A stretch of DNA of 64,000 bases from Vespa crabro (lineage: Eukaryota > Arthropoda > Insecta > Hymenoptera > Vespidae), in contig NC_060967.1 in the NCBI RefSeq assembly GCF_910589235.1, positions 2,774,438-2,838,437 of the forward strand, written 5' to 3'. A program made the translations under genes and the position numbers. Positions 47,440 to 62,643 of the stretch are shown piece by piece; the first letter of the stretch is position 1, and the number at the start of each line of letters is the position of its first letter. A model generated the notes under the pieces. It saw only the letters and a list, made by a program, of their open reading frames with translations. It had not been told where the DNA came from and did no database searches.

Positions 47440-48916
47440 ATGCGCATGTTGCTACTGATAAGATTGACGTTAGTGACAGCAGGCGTGCTGCTAACGAATT
47501 CAAACGCGAGTCCAAACACGAAGGTACACCTGCAGATCAATTCAAAGACAGGGAAACACATTGGCATCCAGGATCGTGAACAAGTGATTGCTGGTATGGA
47601 AGCCAGCCTCCTTTCCCTTTTAGGTTTCTCTAAAAGGCCTAAACCCCAGGGTCCGGTTTATGTGCCGGAATCTCTGCGAAAGCTTTACGTTCGGCAGAAT
47701 TCCATTGGCGTGGCGGACATCGCAAAACCAGGAATTCACACACGATCGGCGAACACAGTTCGTTCCTTCTTTCATGTCGGTTAGTATCCTTCTTAAGTTC
47801 CTTATCGTTGAAGATATTTCAGACGAAAAAGACGTTGAAGACATTTCTATGGCTAAAAGATATACCGGTCGGACAAGTGCTTTTTCGACGGTGACTCATT
47901 TGCAGCTTTATGAGAGATCCTTTTTTATCGTGTAAAAGTTAAGCGTTGGTGTGCGTGCGTGCATGATGATGTAGTCCAAAAATAGAAAATAGAGCGACGT
48001 AAAAGTAAATCGTTATCGTAGATAATCATCATTATCCTTTGTTCCTTTTTTTCCAGAGAGTGAACTGGACGAAAAGTTTCGCCTGCCAAATCGATTTCGT
48101 CTCTCGTTTGACCTAAGGAGAATACCATTGGGTGAGAAGTTGCAAGCGGCTGAGTTGAGTCTTTCACGTATTGCGATAACCGAAGAAGATGATTCAAACG
48201 GACCAAGGCATGGAAGAGTACTTGTTTACGATATCGTTCGTCCAGGGATAAAGGGACGAAGTATGCCAATACTGAGATTGGTCGATAGCAAGGTGATAGA
48301 TCTGAGGAAAAATGCCACGGTCAATTTGGATGTCCATCCGGCGGTAGAAAGGTGGATGAAGAATCACAAAAGCAATTATGGTCTTCTCGTTCATGTGATG
48401 ACTGGCTCGAAGAAATTAGAAAAGCAACATGTTAGACTAAAACGTAGTATCGACGAACAGAACGAGACATGGGTGATCAATCGTCCAATGTTATTCACTT
48501 ACATGGACGACGGTAGATACAAAATGACTTCTGGCAAGCAGATCTTGGATAGACGTGCCAGACGGGCAGCTTTAAGAAAGAACAGACGAAAGGATGGTCG
48601 AGAGAATTGTCGTCGACATCCGCTCTACGTTGACTTCGCCGACGTCGGTTGGAACGATTGGATTGTTGCTCCTCCCGGATACGACGCCTTCTATTGCCAC
48701 GGAGATTGCCCGTTTCCTTTGGCGGATCATCTGAACTCGACTAATCACGCGATCGTCCAGAACTTGGTCTACTCGACGAAACCAAGCATGGTTCCGAAAG
48801 CATGTTGTGTGCCTACGGCCTTGAGCTCGATAAGTATGCTCTATCTTGACGAGGAAAACAAGGTTGTCTTGAAGAATTATCAGGACATGGCAGTCTTGGG
48901 TTGTGGGTGTCGTTAG
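47440..48916 (+). CDS. dpp: Decapentaplegic (BMP2/4-type TGF-beta ligand)
   Basis: Secreted morphogen that signals through type I/II serine-threonine kinase receptors to Mad; sets dorsal-ventral and appendage pattern in insects. Two coding exons, 47440-47779 and 48057-48916, split by a 277-nt intron in phase 1, give 399 residues. The start at 47440 is followed by a typical signal peptide (MLLLIRLTLVTAGVLL). The TGF-beta prodomain spans roughly residues 25-283. Basic cleavage sites are RLKR at 240-243 and RRARR at 279-283, giving a mature part of about 116 residues. The mature domain begins CRRHPLYVDFADVGW and has the seven cysteines of the knot (298, 327, 331, 363, 364, 396, 398), with the ending GCGCR. 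N-glycosylation sequons lie at 199, 249 and 340. The mature part is near-identical in pattern to fly Dpp, so the assignment is secure; the full protein is shorter than fly Dpp (588) and close to other insects. Confidence 0.97.
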
Positions 48917-49070
48917 ATCTGTATGAACTTCAAAATCAATCCAAATTCTCTCTCTTTTTCGAGAGAACAATTGATCGATGTGCGATATAGACGCTTTTCT
49001 TTTAAAATCTTTAATATCGTATTTAAGGAGAAGGCTCATTTCTAACAGACATCTAAAAAAGAATATAAAG

Positions 49071-49245
49071 AATAAATTGTTAGAAAGAGTGAGAGACTGT
49101 TGAGTATAGAGCCTTCGTTCTCTATACGATATATTTTTATAATTCTATTCTTTCTAGACGATGAACGATTATGCAAAAGTGTGTGCATGTGGTATGCCTG
49201 AGTGTGTATAATCCTTTCGCGTTTATCGCGATTTCGATAAATAAA
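49071..49245 (+). terminator. Poly(A) signals of dpp
   Basis: AATAAA at 49071-49076 and again at 49240-49245 follow the stop at 48916 by about 155 and 325 nt. The second precedes a long A-rich tract (49270-49360). Confidence 0.5.
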
Positions 49246-49260
49246 AAGAATAATTGGAAA

Positions 49261-52240
<2,980 letters not shown>

Positions 52241-52249
52241 TTCTTTGCT

Positions 52250-52477
52250 AAGTTCAAAAGATATGTCTAATCTTCTCACTTAATGCAATTAGACACGTTC
52301 AATAAGGTGTCTAATGTTTTCATTTGATGCAAAGTTTTTCAAATTACTTGATACTATGATAATTATATCACCAATGTAAAGCAACAGCAAAAGATGAAAA
52401 AATACAGATATGCTGAAAGATTCTGAATTGGTGAATTGATGAAAATTTGTTGAAACTTCACAAATTCTCAGAGACAT
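52250..52477 (-). pseudogene. Possible copia-like reverse transcriptase remnant
   Basis: A 62-codon open frame includes HLLLLLYIGDIIIIVSSNLK, with the spacing and hydrophobic pattern of the copia-type LLLYVDDxxI catalytic strand, but with Gly for the first catalytic Asp. The flanking FHQFTNSESFS fits the segment just before it in such proteins. Only a fragment remains and it would be inactive. The match is by eye and modest. Confidence 0.35.
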
Positions 52478-53776
52478 CTTCTCTCCTGAGTGGGAAATAC
52501 ATCCTGCATCTTATCCCTACCTAGTTACTTAAAATTAAGTGACACGTTCACTTAGAAAAGGTATATTACTTATCTACCTATCTATATATTTGAAAAAAAC
52601 AAAACATATACACCAACATATACTCTCCACAATTCTCTCATATACTACCAGAGTGTAAAAAATCTACACTAGAGAGTACGCTCCAGAGCCCCCTAACACC
52701 CTAACTCAACCAGATTTTATAACTTACATGCTAATATAAGTACATATCTATTGCTGTAATTGGCTAACAAGATTAATGATCATTGCTTAAGGAAACATAC
52801 TAGTACATACTAGAGTGTATATACATATTAGTAATATACGAGTATTACAAAGTTTTACAAAATGTGATGACTCTACTATGCAAAATGATATTAATAATAA
52901 CTTATTAGATATATATAAGATATTTATTTATATAAAAGTTATCGTGAAACGATGTACAATGCATCATCTAAAACCCATACACAGAAGTAAAATACATTGT
53001 GCAATCACAATGACAGCTGCCAAGGAAGGAACTTAAAACTAAATCTAGACTAACTGTTTCTTACGTAGACAAGTAACAACTAAACACATGCAGATAAGAA
53101 TGCAGAAAGCATAGGAGAGAAATGGGAATTAATATAATTAGTATTAAAAATCCTCAGCTAAAAATGATTAACTTATAAACTAGATCTAAGTGGACTATAA
53201 CTCTACAAGTCTCTTTGCTTTTCAGCAATGATTTTTATACAAAGATAGATGATAACTACATATAAGAGATTTCAAAACTCATAGTAAAGCTATGTTTCAA
53301 GTAAAGTAAAACTCATTTTTAAATAAATTTATTGAAATATTTAATGTTATGTAAAAAACTAATGTTTTAATGAAACTAATGTTTAATGAAAGGAGTTGTT
53401 TATTAAGTAGCTGTTCTAATGAAAGAACTAAATCATGATTATCCACTTAATTGGCAGAATGTATTCTTCGCAGAGATTTCCTTTGATATATCGATATTGA
53501 TGTATGACCAAATATGAAGTAATGCGTAAACTATATCATATGTTCTTTCTTTATTGATGATATTTCAACATTATTATCGTGAACAAAAATGAAAAGAAAA
53601 GGTACTAATTAATTGCACTGTAAATTGTACAACCCGATGAAACAAATATATCAAAATATATCAACCCGATGAAACAAGAAGATCTTTATCTGATATATAA
53701 TAGTAAAAAATTCATATGAGAAAAAACTGCACATATAAGAAACTATTCATAAGTGAAACCAAAAGGTTTTACTTAC

Positions 53777-54200
53777 AGACCCTTTTATTCTCTTAGGATA
53801 GAACACATCTACAATTACAACTAGTTACTCATGCCGATATGAACCTTTTATCCTTGGCATGATGGACACCGAAAGAACTTAAAATTTTTGTACTTACTAA
53901 TTAAGAAGTTCTGCGATGTCTCCAAAACACTTGTCTCTCTCAATGTAGGTGTAATGATGTGATAGAGTTGGTTGATCTGTAATTATTAAAATAACACAAA
54001 AGCAGATTAATTATTTATTCCATATTAAAAGAATATTTTCAATTAATGAAAATAATTAACAAAAAGAGGACTTAAATAATAAATGGAAAGTAACGATTAA
54101 GAGAAAAAAAAATACTTACATATAATTTTATCCAAACGAAGCTTTACATTTGTTGATAAAGATGTAGATGCAAAATTTTTTAATTCACACAACGCGGCGA
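53777..54200 (-). ncRNA. Possible spliced minus-strand transcript of unknown coding status
   Basis: Three consensus GTAAGT donors (at 54119, 53897 and 53776) are paired with good acceptors (before 53976 and before 53808), defining exons ending 54120, at 53976-53898 and at 53808-53777, with introns of 143 and 89 nt. In one frame the first two exons join to KLRLDKIIYQPTLSHHYTYI then ERDKCFGDIAELLN before a stop at the next junction; another frame is open through all three. No in-frame ATG was found, so it may be a 5' UTR or a non-coding RNA. The 5' limit given is approximate. Confidence 0.3.
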
Positions 54201-54795
54201 ACGAATTGTTTTAACAAGAATATTACATGAAATTCTTGCGTTGATTTATTAACACGACCGAAGAATTTTCTTCGTTGAACAACACTGAATTTAATTAGCA
54301 AATTTATTTCATTTTTAAGACAACCTATTTGGTTAGAGAAACTCGAAATTTTTTCGCATAAACACTGACTCTAAGATCGCATTGCGCACGATGAACAACT
54401 AAATTTTTATTTTATAAAAAAAGAAAACAGAAAAAAAAAAAGAAAAAAAAAGATATTTGTCTTTAACTTCAAAAGAAAAAGAAAAACATGAGAACATCTT
54501 GTCCCGCTTAAACATCTTTTTTATTCCAAGCTGTCAATTTGGTAGAAGGGGTAAACTAAAAAGCAAATTAAATTTCGTTAAGTATTTTAAAATGCGTAAT
54601 AAAAGCGATAATTTCGTCTTGCCTGTTACGCAAACAGATCGTGACTTGTTTCGAATGTAGTGTCGTATTAATCTGTAATTCTCCCTTCCACTCGGTCAGC
54701 CAAGCGATTTTTGTTTACATACTTGTTAAAGGACGAATTTTCTGTCAAGGCCAATGCCTCGTGATTGTTTCTCGTTTCATTCATACGCCGAGTGT

Positions 54796-54841
<46 letters not shown>

Positions 54842-55090
54842 CTTCTCTCTCTCGCTCTTTCTAACTCTCTCTCTCTCTCTCTCTCTCTCATTCTTTTTTT
54901 ATCCCTCTCCTATCAAATGACGCGTAAAAGAAATAAACTTACTTCTATATAAGATGAAGATGGTCAGCTACGTGTATTAAAAGTATCCTGTCGGCTATAT
55001 GTCGTCTATTCGAACGGGTAAAAAATCTGAAAAATATACAATCGTCTAGTAGAGTATAATATTTTACCTTATATGTCATATATACGTGTA

Positions 55091-55136
<46 letters not shown>

Positions 55137-58100
55137 ATATAATATAAAAATGAAAGTATGAATATATAATATATTATTAATTTGTTTGTTAATTAGTATA
55201 TACATAATTATATTATTCGTATATATGTAGATGTATGAAAAATAAATATAATATAAAATTCGATAGTTCAAAGCCAATTAACAAACATTTGTTTAATTAC
55301 TACATCGTTAACAAGCAAGACAATCATGTCTATTACGAAAATATTATTGGAAAATTCAAAAAAGTTATTACCTTGTAACTGTTACAGGGGACAGTCGATT
55401 AGTCGATTTCTTTTTTCGCGGATATTTCTTAAATGCGACGAGGTTTCGATTTGCGAATAATATATTTAAGAAAGTGTATTTTAAGGAATTAATTTTAATA
55501 TTGAAGAACGGTGTTCGTTAGAAAAAAAAAATATGCTACTTGTAATTAAGAGGAAGACTTAAACGACATGCAACCTGTTGAGACCGGTAAAATTCAAAAT
55601 GGCATCTTCACCACCGGCATAAGATTTACTTGGAACCCTTACCTTCTTGCTTTAGGCGCCAAAAATTAATTCACTTCTTTCAGTTATTATTATATAAAAT
55701 TAAATATAAAAATAAATATTCATTGAACAAACTATATTTTCATATACACGCTAGAATAGTTTATGTTTTATGTTCATGAAAGTTACTTCATTGTCTGTTT
55801 GATTGTATGCGTAAATAGTTGATGTTCAGATTTTTTAAATATTTTCAAACACAAAGAAATGGATTTCACGATACTCGTATGGTGAAGCTATGGTAATTTA
55901 CTCAATTATTTTAATAAGCTTTGACCAAATGATTCAGTACTCGAAAGCATCTGGATTCGTAATTCGAAAATTGTAGGTTCGAGGCTTAAATAATTTTCCG
56001 GTAGTTTTTTTTTTTTGATATTTTTAAGTTTTAATTTTTCTTTATGAATTCATTTTTGAGCCATCGCAGTAATAATTTTATTATTAATGCATCCCAGCAT
56101 ACAGTTAATGCGGACAGCCAAAAATGGTTTGAAATAAAATCTGCATACATTGTGAATACGAATACTATTTATGTAATAATATTATTATATACTTATTTGC
56201 ATTAAATAATATACAATTATTTTATCATTTTATGTTACAGATTGTTACAAATAATTACAATGTGAAGTCACATATTGAAATGTAGTACATCATTATATTT
56301 TTTTTATAATTATAATTACTGTTTTAAATAGTTGTTTAAAGTTATTTTCTTTGATTGTTTTAAATAGTAATTTAATGCAATAAGAATATCATATCATTGA
56401 ACAAATTATACTTCTATTTATTGTATATAAAAAATATAAAATAATTAAAAATTACATATCCATCAATTAACATGTTTTAAATATAAAGTGGTTGTAATAT
56501 GAAGTTATACATTTCAAGGATAGATAGCACTGTATCAATTTTCTTCTTTGGACACTGCATTAGAAAAATTGCGATAACTATCTTACCGACGTTTATTTTA
56601 CAATTTATCTTTGGATTTTTTAAGATTGTTGATAAAAATGCTTTCAAGAATGTATCTCATGATAATGTTGCAGAAATGCATTACCATCCTGAACTGTAAC
56701 TGAATGGGTAGCGCACTCTATAAGTTTCTAACACTTATGTGAATACAAAAACACGCGCGCTCGCCCATGCGCATTCATACATATATAAAATTAGAAAATA
56801 ATTGTGATTATATAAACGATGATAATAATCCTTTATTGTAATCGTGATAAACATATTTACTAAAGCACTTTTATTTCTCGACAGAGTTATACTTTATTTG
56901 ATAAATAAAATTGTTAAAGGTTTTGCAAAAATTTCTATAGATAATGTTACTTTTTTTTTTTATTTTTCGAAAAGAACCTTTATCATTGATCACGATAAGC
57001 GTAGATTACAGTACTAACGCCATAAAAGTTATTCAAGATCGATCAAACGTATGCTTATTGTATTATCTTCGTTAGAAACTGCACAGAACGAGATAGCAAT
57101 AAGAAAAATTAGAAAATAAAATTTCGAATAAAATAGAAAGAAAAAAGAAGGAAATCTTGATAATATCCACGCTATTGATTATTACTATTAAAACAAAAAT
57201 TCAATTCTTTCGTATATGAATCGGTAATTAATAATTTCTTGAGGAAATTAATTTCGTTTTCGTTCGTTTTCGTTCGTTTCGTAAATATTCAATGAAAATT
57301 TCGAAAATTGATGATTAATAGAAAATTGTTTAAGGTATCAGGATACTGTAGGGTTGCTTCTACACGTAAATACGGATATTAAAAAGAAATATTTATCTGT
57401 GCACTCGTAGCGTAAACCTTGTTCGGGAGCACTTGTCCGCTAAGCCTGAACACTTCATCTCAAGGGTCTCTTGTCATTAGCAAATCATAAGGTGCAGCCG
57501 ATTGTCAAGTAGTAACAATTAATAATTTATCTTTCGTAATGAACACTCCAATGCATATATGAAATTCTTTTAATCCCTTTTGCACCCACGAAGAAAATAT
57601 TGCACTATAAATCGAAAAACAATGACTTAAAAACAAGAAAGAGAAACATTTCAAAATCTTATTCATCTTTTTTTTTCTCTCAAACATTTTCCCCTTTCCG
57701 AGTTAACAATTAATCTATCAACAATATCCTGCAACTTTATCAATGATAGAAGAGATTATTATTTTATTAATACACTGATCGAACTTTCTATCTCTTTTGA
57801 AATTTATCTCTATCATGTGTTCTTAGAAAAAATAACACATTATTAGTTCTCTATATCTTGGAATCATTACACGTGTTAGATACGATGATCATTTTTATTA
57901 TTATTATATAAAGATATATACTTGAATTTTTTTTTCTAGCTACAAGAAAAAAAAACAAAAAAAAAAAAAAAAAAGAAAGAAAGAAAAAAAAAAGAAAAGA
58001 AAAAACTTTTTAATAACTTAACAATATAAAATTTCATAAATATATTGTTGAACTTGTAAAAAAAAAAATTTAGCATGTTAATATCAAAAGTAACAATATT

Positions 58101-58395
58101 TCTGTATCTGTCATATTAAGTGTTTAAATATAATCACCCTATCATTCTTTATTTATCATGACGACAATACATACAAACGATAACAATATTGATTGTTGTA
58201 ATTGCAAGTAATAGACGTATCGAGTTTGACGAAATAAAGACTTTGGTATTTGGGCCTCCTTCCTGTGTTACGGCTGACGGTAGTCAAACTAATCTATATA
58301 GGGTGTTATCAAATAGATAACGTTGCCAGAGTGCCTATCTGGAAGCCATATTTTTGATACAATGTACAGGTGATCGATATATCGCTACATAGTTC
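54201..58395. other. Intergenic / no gene recognised
   Basis: Contains CT tracts at 54799-54832 and 54869-54888, a (TA)n at 55097-55133, an E2F-like GGCGCCAAAAA near 55655, a tRNA-like relic at 55928-55990 and poly(A) tracts near 57950-57995. The 66-codon open frame at 56499-56699 has no family support. Confidence 0.5.
55928..55990 (+). pseudogene. Degenerate tRNA-like sequence, resembling tRNA-Thr(CGT)
   Basis: The order TTCAGT...AAAGC (D-arm-like), GGATTCGTAATTC (loop TTCGTAA with anticodon CGT) and TAGGTTCGAGGCTTA (T-arm-like) follows a tRNA. The anticodon and T stems pair poorly and no acceptor stem can be made, so it is a relic or SINE head rather than a working tRNA. Confidence 0.25.
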
Positions 58396-58647
58396 TCAGT
58401 AAGTGGGAACAACTAAACGGAATTGGTTGCTTAGAAAGCAAAATGATCGGATATGAGTTGTCTGTTGCTGTGATAAAATTTTGTGATGCTTTTTGAAAGA
58501 ATTATATATCCTTTAATCTGAAACATTATCATTATTTTGAAATTACGTTAAAATTTTAATTACGCCGGGAATATAAAATATTAAATTTTAAACTTTAAAT
58601 TTTAAGTTTTAAAAGAAATTAAAAAATAAGAAGAAAAAAGGAAGAAG

Positions 58648-58730
58648 ATGGCAACTGGATACGACGATTGTTATGATGCTTCCTGGCATCTCATACCACC
58701 CGATTATGTCAGCAATGAAGAAGACTATAG
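58648..58730 (+). CDS. Candidate first coding exon A of an unrecognised gene
   Basis: ATG in a good context (AAGATGG) opens 27 codons plus two bases to an AG|GTAAAA donor at 58731. The peptide is MATGYDDCYDASWHLIPPDY then VSNEEDY. It is high-complexity, acidic and without a signal peptide. The upstream 250 nt lack repeats and include a TCAGT initiator-like site near 58396-58400. I do not recognise the protein. It ends in the same phase as exon B at 63508, suggesting alternative first exons of one gene whose body lies to the right of the window. Confidence 0.45.
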
Positions 58731-58839
58731 GTAAAAAGATATAAATCAAAATATAAGCAAAGAAGATATATATAAAAATATAGGTAAAAGGGTATAAGTA
58801 AAAAAAAATAAATAGATAGACATTCAAACAAAATTTAAA

Positions 58840-58886
<47 letters not shown>

Positions 58887-60471
58887 CGATTAGTATATCC
58901 GATTAGGCGAATAATACCGGAAACGAGTTTAAGGACAGTCACGCACATTGGTTGGATCCTTTGGCGTAGAGTGGTACGCCTTGTTACACGATTGTAACAC
59001 CTAAGAACTATAAGGGCGAATGTGTTATAACACCTGTTGGTTTCCACCATAAATTTAGTATTAATCGCTAACGATTATTTCCGTCTCTTTCTCTCTCTCT
59101 CTGTCTCTCTCTCTCTGTCTCTTTCTCTCTTTTTAACTAATGGAGTCAACTTATCATTTTAACACGACAAACTTGAAGCTGCTCGATTTTACTTTGAAAA
59201 AAAAAAAAAGGTATGGATTCTCTTAAGCACTACTTAAAAAGACGTAAGTAGATCTAAGTTAACAAGCCGTGCTAGGTTCAAGTCACATTTCTTTCTCAGC
59301 ATGCCGAATACACTTTTTCGAATGAAAAAGGTGTCAAGAATGAAAGAAAGAATTCTTTCGGAGCTTTTCTTCTTTATATGTTTGTCCAAAGGCCTATTTA
59401 TTTGACCTTTCTTCAATGTATATGTATGTGTGTGTGTGTATGTGTGTGTGTGTATGTGTATGCACGCGCGCGTGTGTATGTGTATGTTCGTAGTAAGCAG
59501 ACCGTACTACGGACAGTATTACTACGTTCATTCATGGATGGTGAGCCGCTCTATCCTTTGTAACGAGTTCATGAATGAACATGTACTACAGCATTTTTCT
59601 TAAACTACACCTTAACCCTCCGATATCCGGTTTTTTCATTCCCTCTTATTCTTCAACCAAAAGGCAATTTCTTTTTTTTTCGTTCCAAGAAATTGTTCAT
59701 TTACTAAGATCGTTTCTATGTACATACACACACACACATAAACACAAATTATCCTTGAAAGTATATAAAACTTCATTAATATGAAAAAATATTGTTTTTA
59801 AGACTAATTTTTCTTTATTTCTAGATCTTTTTTATATAGTATATTAGAATTTTTAGATCGAAAATTTATAATCATTTTATTAAGAAGAAAATTCTAAACG
59901 TTTCGTGAGAACTTTATTTTTTAAATTTCTTATATTAAATTTACAAATTTCTTATGGTTATTATATATCATATTAATGAATCATCATATCATATAATAAA
60001 ATTCTTATCATATATCGACTTTATTATATATCTGACTTTAAAATTTCATTTTCCTTAAATTTAGAAACATTTCTTATCCAAACAAAAGTAACACTTATTC
60101 TCAAGTACTGTATCTTTTGTAACTAAATCTCTTTTCAATAACTTTATTGCAATATTGTAATGGTAAAAGGTACTTGAACAAGTACTATGCTCAAATAATA
60201 TTCTATGGTGGTCAACTGGTAGGTGGACACTCGAAACGAAGACACGAAGATACGGAAACACGAAGAATGCTTTTGACAAATTCCGGTGTCGACTCCAAAA
60301 CGTGCCGACTTGAATGAAGGTTCATCCATTTACGAGATATTTCTTTCTATTCAGTATTAACATCACAATATCAGTACCTGTCGGTTAAACACCTGAGACT
60401 TCCGACGGCCACTTATTTATTGCTAGTACGTGCTCACGCAAAATTCGTCGAATATTTCGAGTGGCTCTTAT

Positions 60472-60524
<53 letters not shown>

Positions 60525-61447
60525 AAGTACATATCTTACCTAACAAATTTATTTTATTCAATTCTAAATAATTAGTTACTTTAACAATGCCAGATCTATA
60601 GAAACTAAATTAAATTAAAAATGAAATAAAAATTTCGATTTCTTATCACGTAAAATTCATAAAACTTTCTTACAAACCATAACAAATGTATCTGAACTCT
60701 TATATTTTTCTTTTTTTTTTTTTTATAAAACAAAATAATTATCCCAATCACTAATTATTCTAAATCTAATCAAATACAAACGAATAAGTTTAGAATAAGT
60801 ATAGAATAAGTATAGAATAAGTATATAATATTATAATCTTTCGAATCTAAACTTATTCTAAAACATTTTTTGGATGATGTAAAAGAAGGAACGATAATTA
60901 AAACAATTGTTATCTTACATTAAAATAAAACGAAAAGAAAGTAGGAGTCGCATCCTTGCCAGTAAAACAATGACGCGCAGACAAATTGGGTTGCGTGCTC
61001 GAAACAAGTTGGCACAGCTATCGCCAAACAGTCGTGGGAGACTGGCAAATGTTCCTCGATTGCTTGAACCTCCAAGTTCTTCATTTTTCTCTTTCTCTCT
61101 CTCCCTCTCTCTCCCTCTCTCTCCCTCTCTCTCTCTCTCTCCCTCTCTCTCTCTCTCTTTCTCTCTTTCTCTTTCTCTCTCTCTCTCTCTCTTCATCAAC
61201 GACTAGGAATGAGGCTCGAAATTTTTCCAGAGTTAGCAACAGTAAGAAAGAAGTGGAGAGAAAAGAGCGTGAAGATAATGAAAGAAGCAAAAGAAACAAA
61301 AAAAAAAGAAAGAAACAAAAAATAAAAGTGAATCTACTAAACTCGATTCTAACTGAGTTAGACGGTCAACTACTACAGTAACGAAATTTCTTTCGTGACT
61401 CATGGAAGTAAGAATTTTCTTTCTTTTTTTTTATATTTTATCCATAT

Positions 61448-61483
<36 letters not shown>

Positions 61484-61899
61484 CGTGTTTTCTTTTTCTA
61501 TATATCAAGAAGAGAATTTTAGAAGGAAGTCCAAAGAACGATTAGACTCAGAGCCTTAGGAAGCTTTTTGACTTCTCTGAAAATTCGACAAAAGATCCTA
61601 TGAATGGACCGGAAATTCGCTTGATCCTCTCCCATTTGACCTGTTCCTTTTTCTCTTTCTCTTCCTAAATCGTATAACTTTGAAGATCCGTTTTCTCGTT
61701 TTCATGTTAACTTTACGATAAAATACATGCACACATATATTTTTATTTTTTCTCCTCTCATTCGATAAAATCTTACAGCAAATATCGACTTCCCTACGCT
61801 AGAAAGAAAGAACTACGCTATTAACCTACTTTTACGTATCGATAGACCTCGATCTAATAAAACGACAGGTACAAATGAATGTGTGTATGTGTGTGTAAT

Positions 61900-61932
<33 letters not shown>

Positions 61933-62100
61933 TAATATAAGGTGAACAAAGAGAAGAGGGAGAGAGAAAAGAGAGAATGAAAAAGGAAGAAGAAAAAGTA
62001 CGAAATGACACGGTAAAAGCACCACTAATGTTCTTCCGCATTAACACTCGAGCTAAAGTATACTTCTCTGTGAAAAAAGGTCTCTGATCGATGAAGCCAG
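58731..62100. other. Presumed intron after candidate exon A
   Basis: No further exon recognised. Holds (TA)n at 58841-58881, an alternating TG/CG tract at 59417-59486, and (CT)n tracts at 60479-60522 and 61092-61190 that create poly-Leu/Ser open frames with no gene character. Confidence 0.5.
59417..59486. repeat. Alternating purine-pyrimidine tract (TG)n(CG)n
   Basis: About 70 bp of nearly unbroken TG/TA/CG steps, including GCACGCGCGCGTG; a candidate Z-DNA former. Confidence 0.7.
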
Positions 62101-62102
62101 CC

Positions 62103-62221
62103 GATTGGTTGGCTAGCTTCGAGCTTAGGTCCTGAAAAGCATCGACCTACCCTTGCAGGGATCGACGTTTCTATTGGCTACTACATTGCTCCACCCCCTT
62201 TTACTAAGTTACCCTGGTAAC
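62103..62221 (+). promoter_or_regulatory. CCAAT boxes and perfect X-box upstream of candidate exon B
   Basis: GATTGG at 62103-62108 and ATTGG at 62173-62177 are reverse CCAAT boxes. GTTACC-CT-GGTAAC at 62208-62221 is a perfect RFX-type X-box (GTNRCC, short spacer, RGYAAC). Together they sit 360-480 bp above the TATA box at 62584. Confidence 0.5.
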
Positions 62222-62581
62222 ATCACTGGTACTGTGGTTAAAATTATACATGACTTCCTCGATTTTTCTTTTCAATTTTTCTATTCAATTAAATGATTTC
62301 AAATAATTCAATCAAACCAAATTAAAATGAACAAAATCGTGATCTGAAAAATCTTGATATTCTTTTATTCTTTATTCTTTTTTTTTTTATTTCTCTTTTT
62401 TAATTTGTATCTCAAAAGAATAATGATCAAATGTGAACTTGAAAATCTGTCGATTATTTAGAATAAATTTGTTCTTAAAAAGAAATAAAGGAAAAATGAT
62501 AGATGCTGATATTGTATTAGGTCAATTTCCATAAGGGGTGGAAGCAATGGATTCGTTGGCTAAGCGAAACGAGGGGATGAG
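62222..62581. other. Region between X-box and TATA box
   Basis: AT-rich with a poly(T)-like run near 62378-62388. No gene seen; presumed promoter-proximal sequence of exon B. Confidence 0.4.
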
Positions 62582-62643
62582 TATATAAAATCTCCGCCCC
62601 TTTTCGTAGAACCGCCCCTAGCTTCGAGGGTGCTTCAGTGAAC
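62582..62643 (+). promoter_or_regulatory. Core promoter of candidate exon B (TATA, GC boxes, Inr)
   Basis: TATATAAAA at 62582-62590 is followed by two CCGCCCC boxes (62594-62600 and 62612-62618) and a TCAGTG initiator with A at 62637. The TATA-to-initiator distance of 53 nt is too long for them to work as a pair, so the start may be near 62614 without a consensus initiator, or the two may be separate. TCAGTGAAC recurs at 62779-62787. Confidence 0.55.

Noticed and set aside
48572..49039. 155-codon minus-strand open frame across dpp
   Set aside because: Antisense shadow of the highly constrained dpp mature domain.
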